DNA of 8,263 bases from an uncultured Desulfobacterales bacterium (GTDB lineage: Bacteria; Desulfobacterota; Desulfobacteria; Desulfobacterales; JAFDCJ01). Positions 6,238 to 8,263 of this stretch are shown here, piece after piece. The position numbers and the translations under genes were made by a program. Position 1 is the stretch's first letter; every line of letters starts with the position of its first letter. The stretch is from positions 1 through 8,263 of the forward strand of contig CALZJV010000263.1 in the NCBI GenBank assembly GCA_945787595.1, written 5' to 3'. The notes beneath the pieces were generated by a model. It was not told the origin of the DNA, did no database searches, and saw only the letters and a list, made by a program, of their open reading frames with translations.

Positions 6238-7425
6238 TTGTCAATCAAAGATAGGGCATCACATAAGAGCAGCAAGATATGGATCATCTCCGAAGGGCGG
6301 TCTTCGGATCTCAATCTCAAAGGAGTGACTGGCGGCAATGTGACCGGTCCTTTCAAGGAATATAAGATTTCGGATATCGGCCGCTATTTGCTGAATCCGC
6401 ATGCAATTGAGGTTAAAAAGAGGCTGATCGGCGGTGAAGTCCATTACAAGCAGGGAGCCTTAAGAAAAATCAGGAATTCCTTTCGCAAAATCTTGCCTAA
6501 CACCTCAAAACGTCAGAAAAAGGGTCCGCTTCTATCGCCGAAATTGATCGTTTCGCGCTATAAACTGCGAATCCCCCCCATGAAAGATCCCGATCTGGAG
6601 GCACATTTAAATCAATTTTATGGTCTGCTTAGATCCTATGATTCCGTTCCAAAAAAGCTGGCCCTTCTGGATCCACATAAAATATATGAACTTGTTGGAA
6701 TCTGCGAAGATATCGGCGGGAATTATTCCTATTTGAAATTGAAAGGCAGCATCGAGGAAAAAGTAAAATATTTGGAAAGCTCTTTTTGCAAAGATGTCGG
6801 TGTCATTTTAAACAGAGCATATATCGCAGATGGTTTGTTTGAGCTGAGAGGGTATGATTTTGGATCTTATAAACCCGAAAGATCTTACCGGCTTATTTCT
6901 TACACCAACAATGGCGATTCAAAGGCATGTGTTTTGACAAATCATAATATAATTGATTTTAAGCTGAGCGATAATAACCTCATCAAACACATGCACCTGC
7001 TTGAGCAATCGTTGAGGGCAAACCCCAGTATAAACGAAGCATTTAGCCGGTGTGTCAAAGGACAGGCAACACCGATCAAATTATTTTTTAATAAAAAATT
7101 GGAAATCGACTATGCCAAAAATGCGCTTCCTGCCATTTACCAGGACGTATTTAAAACACTGGATGTCGGACTGAATCAAAGGAACCTGATTAAGCCGGTT
7201 CTGAACTACCTGCAGGTCGGCGTATCACTGAACTATATCCTTCCGGAAGAGGGGCTGGAAGATCGGATGTACACACACATTTCTGTTTTACATGATTTTA
7301 GAGCGCTGGAACCGTTGCGAAAAAATTTACCACAAGTGTATTCAGAGCTTTTAAAGCAAGCGTTTATCACGGAGACTGGCAGGTATTATCTGCTGGATTC
7401 CATCAATGGGTATAGCAATGAATAG
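6238..7425 (+). CDS. Unrecognised 395-residue protein, co-translated with LonB
   Basis: I recognise no family. The start is TTG at 6238, the only start available, because an in-frame stop lies at 6211 and the next Met is residue 115. AAAGGA lies 9 nt upstream. The N-terminal part (residues 1-115) is strongly basic, with clusters KKRLIGG (60-66), RKIRNSFRK (76-84) and KRQKK (91-95), which could bind nucleic acid or an acidic partner. Residues 118-395 look globular and mixed alpha/beta, with motifs such as YELVGICEDIGGNYSY (150-165) and FELRGYDFGSY (201-211). Cysteines are few and unclustered. There is no signal peptide and no membrane segment. The C-terminal 8 nt overlap the start of the LonB-type protease gene, so the two proteins are probably made together. 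A role as adaptor, substrate or regulator of that protease is inference from position only. Confidence 0.75.
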   Translation: MSIKDRASHKSSKIWIISEGRSSDLNLKGVTGGNVTGPFKEYKISDIGRYLLNPHAIEVKKRLIGGEVHYKQGALRKIRNSFRKILPNTSKRQKKGPLLSPKLIVSRYKLRIPPMKDPDLEAHLNQFYGLLRSYDSVPKKLALLDPHKIYELVGICEDIGGNYSYLKLKGSIEEKVKYLESSFCKDVGVILNRAYIADGLFELRGYDFGSYKPERSYRLISYTNNGDSKACVLTNHNIIDFKLSDNNLIKHMHLLEQSLRANPSINEAFSRCVKGQATPIKLFFNKKLEIDYAKNALPAIYQDVFKTLDVGLNQRNLIKPVLNYLQVGVSLNYILPEEGLEDRMYTHISVLHDFRALEPLRKNLPQVYSELLKQAFITETGRYYLLDSINGYSNE

Positions 7426-8263
7426 TGACTACAAAGAAAATGATTACCAGTGGATTAAGGAACTGCTTGATTACCCAATGACTTTGGAAAAACGTCTTGG
7501 CGGGTTTTCTGATACATCGCAAATTCAGCTTCCTGAGGATCCTATCGACAGTGTTATTTTCCAGGATCGTGCCAAAAGGGCCATCAGAAAAATTGCCCAG
7601 AACAAGGGGCACATTCTCATGGTGGGGCGGCCGGGTACCGGAAAATCCATGCTGGCAAAAATGTTCAAAGAGGTTCTGTCAAAATCCATTGGAGATTATC
7701 TCAGGCCAAAAGAGATCATCGTGGCTTATCCGGGCAACGACCGCAACCATATCCGGGTCGCCTATGAAACGCCCGCTAAGATGGATAAAATTATTTTCGG
7801 TTGCAATTCAGCCATCGAAATCGCCCGAAGCAGCATGGACGAATTCAATCTTTCCGACCAAATCCAAGCGGCCAGAAAGGTTAAAATCGGTCTGATCGTG
7901 GCCACGTGTCTGGCTGCAACAGGCGGGTTTTTTTTCCCGCCGGCTTTTATTGCCGCCGGACTGACCGGCATGGGATCCATTTTCATGTACATGCAGGAAA
8001 GCAACCATCGGGCACAGGAAAAAATTCAACGTGAGACCATTACGGGCAACAAAAACGACGTCAAATACCTGCAGGATATGGTCCCTGAAGTCTTATACGA
8101 TCCGCGCAAAGATAAAGACCTCATGGCCCGAATCTCCGAGCCGAGTGCCAGAAACATGAAAGGTGGATTCCGGCATGATCCCTATCAATCGGGAAACCTC
8201 CAGACACCTTCCCACAAGCGGGCCTATCTGGGCGCCCATGCGAAATCTCCGATCATTTATATT
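7418..8263 (+). CDS. LonB-type membrane-anchored ATP-dependent protease (N-terminal 282 aa, truncated by window end)
   Basis: The frame is open from the ATG at 7418 to the window edge (282 codons). It matches the N-terminal half of LonB, the Lon protease form best known from archaea, in which a membrane anchor is inserted between Walker A and Walker B of the AAA+ domain. Walker A GRPGTGKS is at residues 70-77, after the lead-in VIFQDRAKRAIRKIA (46-60). A hydrophobic hairpin follows at about 157-192 with a central PP turn. The LonB signature FRHDPYQSGNLQTPSHKR is at 251-268. The sequence ends at PIIYI (278-282), where Walker B should begin. The Ser-Lys protease domain lies beyond the window. 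LonB degrades unfolded or specific proteins at the inner face of the membrane using ATP. The start overlaps the upstream gene by 8 nt (ATGAATAG) with only a weak ribosome binding site, so it depends on translational coupling. Confidence 0.9.
   Translation, partial: MNSDYKENDYQWIKELLDYPMTLEKRLGGFSDTSQIQLPEDPIDSVIFQDRAKRAIRKIAQNKGHILMVGRPGTGKSMLAKMFKEVLSKSIGDYLRPKEIIVAYPGNDRNHIRVAYETPAKMDKIIFGCNSAIEIARSSMDEFNLSDQIQAARKVKIGLIVATCLAATGGFFFPPAFIAAGLTGMGSIFMYMQESNHRAQEKIQRETITGNKNDVKYLQDMVPEVLYDPRKDKDLMARISEPSARNMKGGFRHDPYQSGNLQTPSHKRAYLGAHAKSPIIYI

Noticed and set aside
7497..7895. Plus-strand 132-codon frame inside the protease gene.
   Set aside because: The overlapping frame encodes Walker A and the LonB signature continuously, so this is an out-of-frame shadow.

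Overview
The window holds nine protein-coding genes, seven complete and one cut off at each edge. Gene content suggests an anaerobic or microaerophilic bacterium, most likely a deltaproteobacterium (Desulfobacterota, Desulfobacterales-like). The pointers are a LonB-type membrane-anchored Lon protease, small cysteine-cluster proteins, a DUF1015 protein, and a heptad-arm inverted-repeat element of a kind I associate from memory with these genomes. This assignment is inferred from gene types only.

Left block, minus strand (3013 to 1). In transcription order it has a thioredoxin reductase (trxB) with a full Shine-Dalgarno, an intergenic inverted-repeat element with tandem 7-bp units in its arms, and a polytopic membrane protein with an internal duplication. 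Then come a 58-residue protein with eight cysteines and the first 46 residues of another cysteine-rich protein that runs off the left edge. The 58-residue gene has a near-consensus sigma70 promoter and a strong ribosome binding site. The last two genes look like one transcription unit and are the least conventional part of this block.

Middle block. Divergent from trxB is a two-gene plus-strand operon of S-adenosylmethionine-dependent protein methyltransferases. A CheR-family enzyme is followed 9 nt later by a METTL20/21-like (Methyltransf_16-type) enzyme whose ribosome binding site overlaps the CheR stop codon. No chemoreceptor, CheB or flagellar gene is nearby, so the CheR relative may not act in classical chemotaxis. 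A convergent DUF1015 gene on the minus strand follows.

Right block, plus strand (6238 to the right edge). A 395-residue protein of no recognisable family, with a TTG start, overlaps by 8 nt the start of a LonB-type ATP-dependent protease that is cut by the window end. The leader of this operon can form two mutually exclusive stem-loops, one of which would cover the start region of the first gene. This unknown-protein/LonB pair, with its structured leader, is the best candidate for an undescribed functional unit. The unknown protein could be a dedicated substrate adaptor or regulator of the membrane protease, but that is inference from the overlap alone.

No rRNA, tRNA, CRISPR array, transposase or convincing rho-independent terminator was found. 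No gene-free stretch exceeds about 260 nt.
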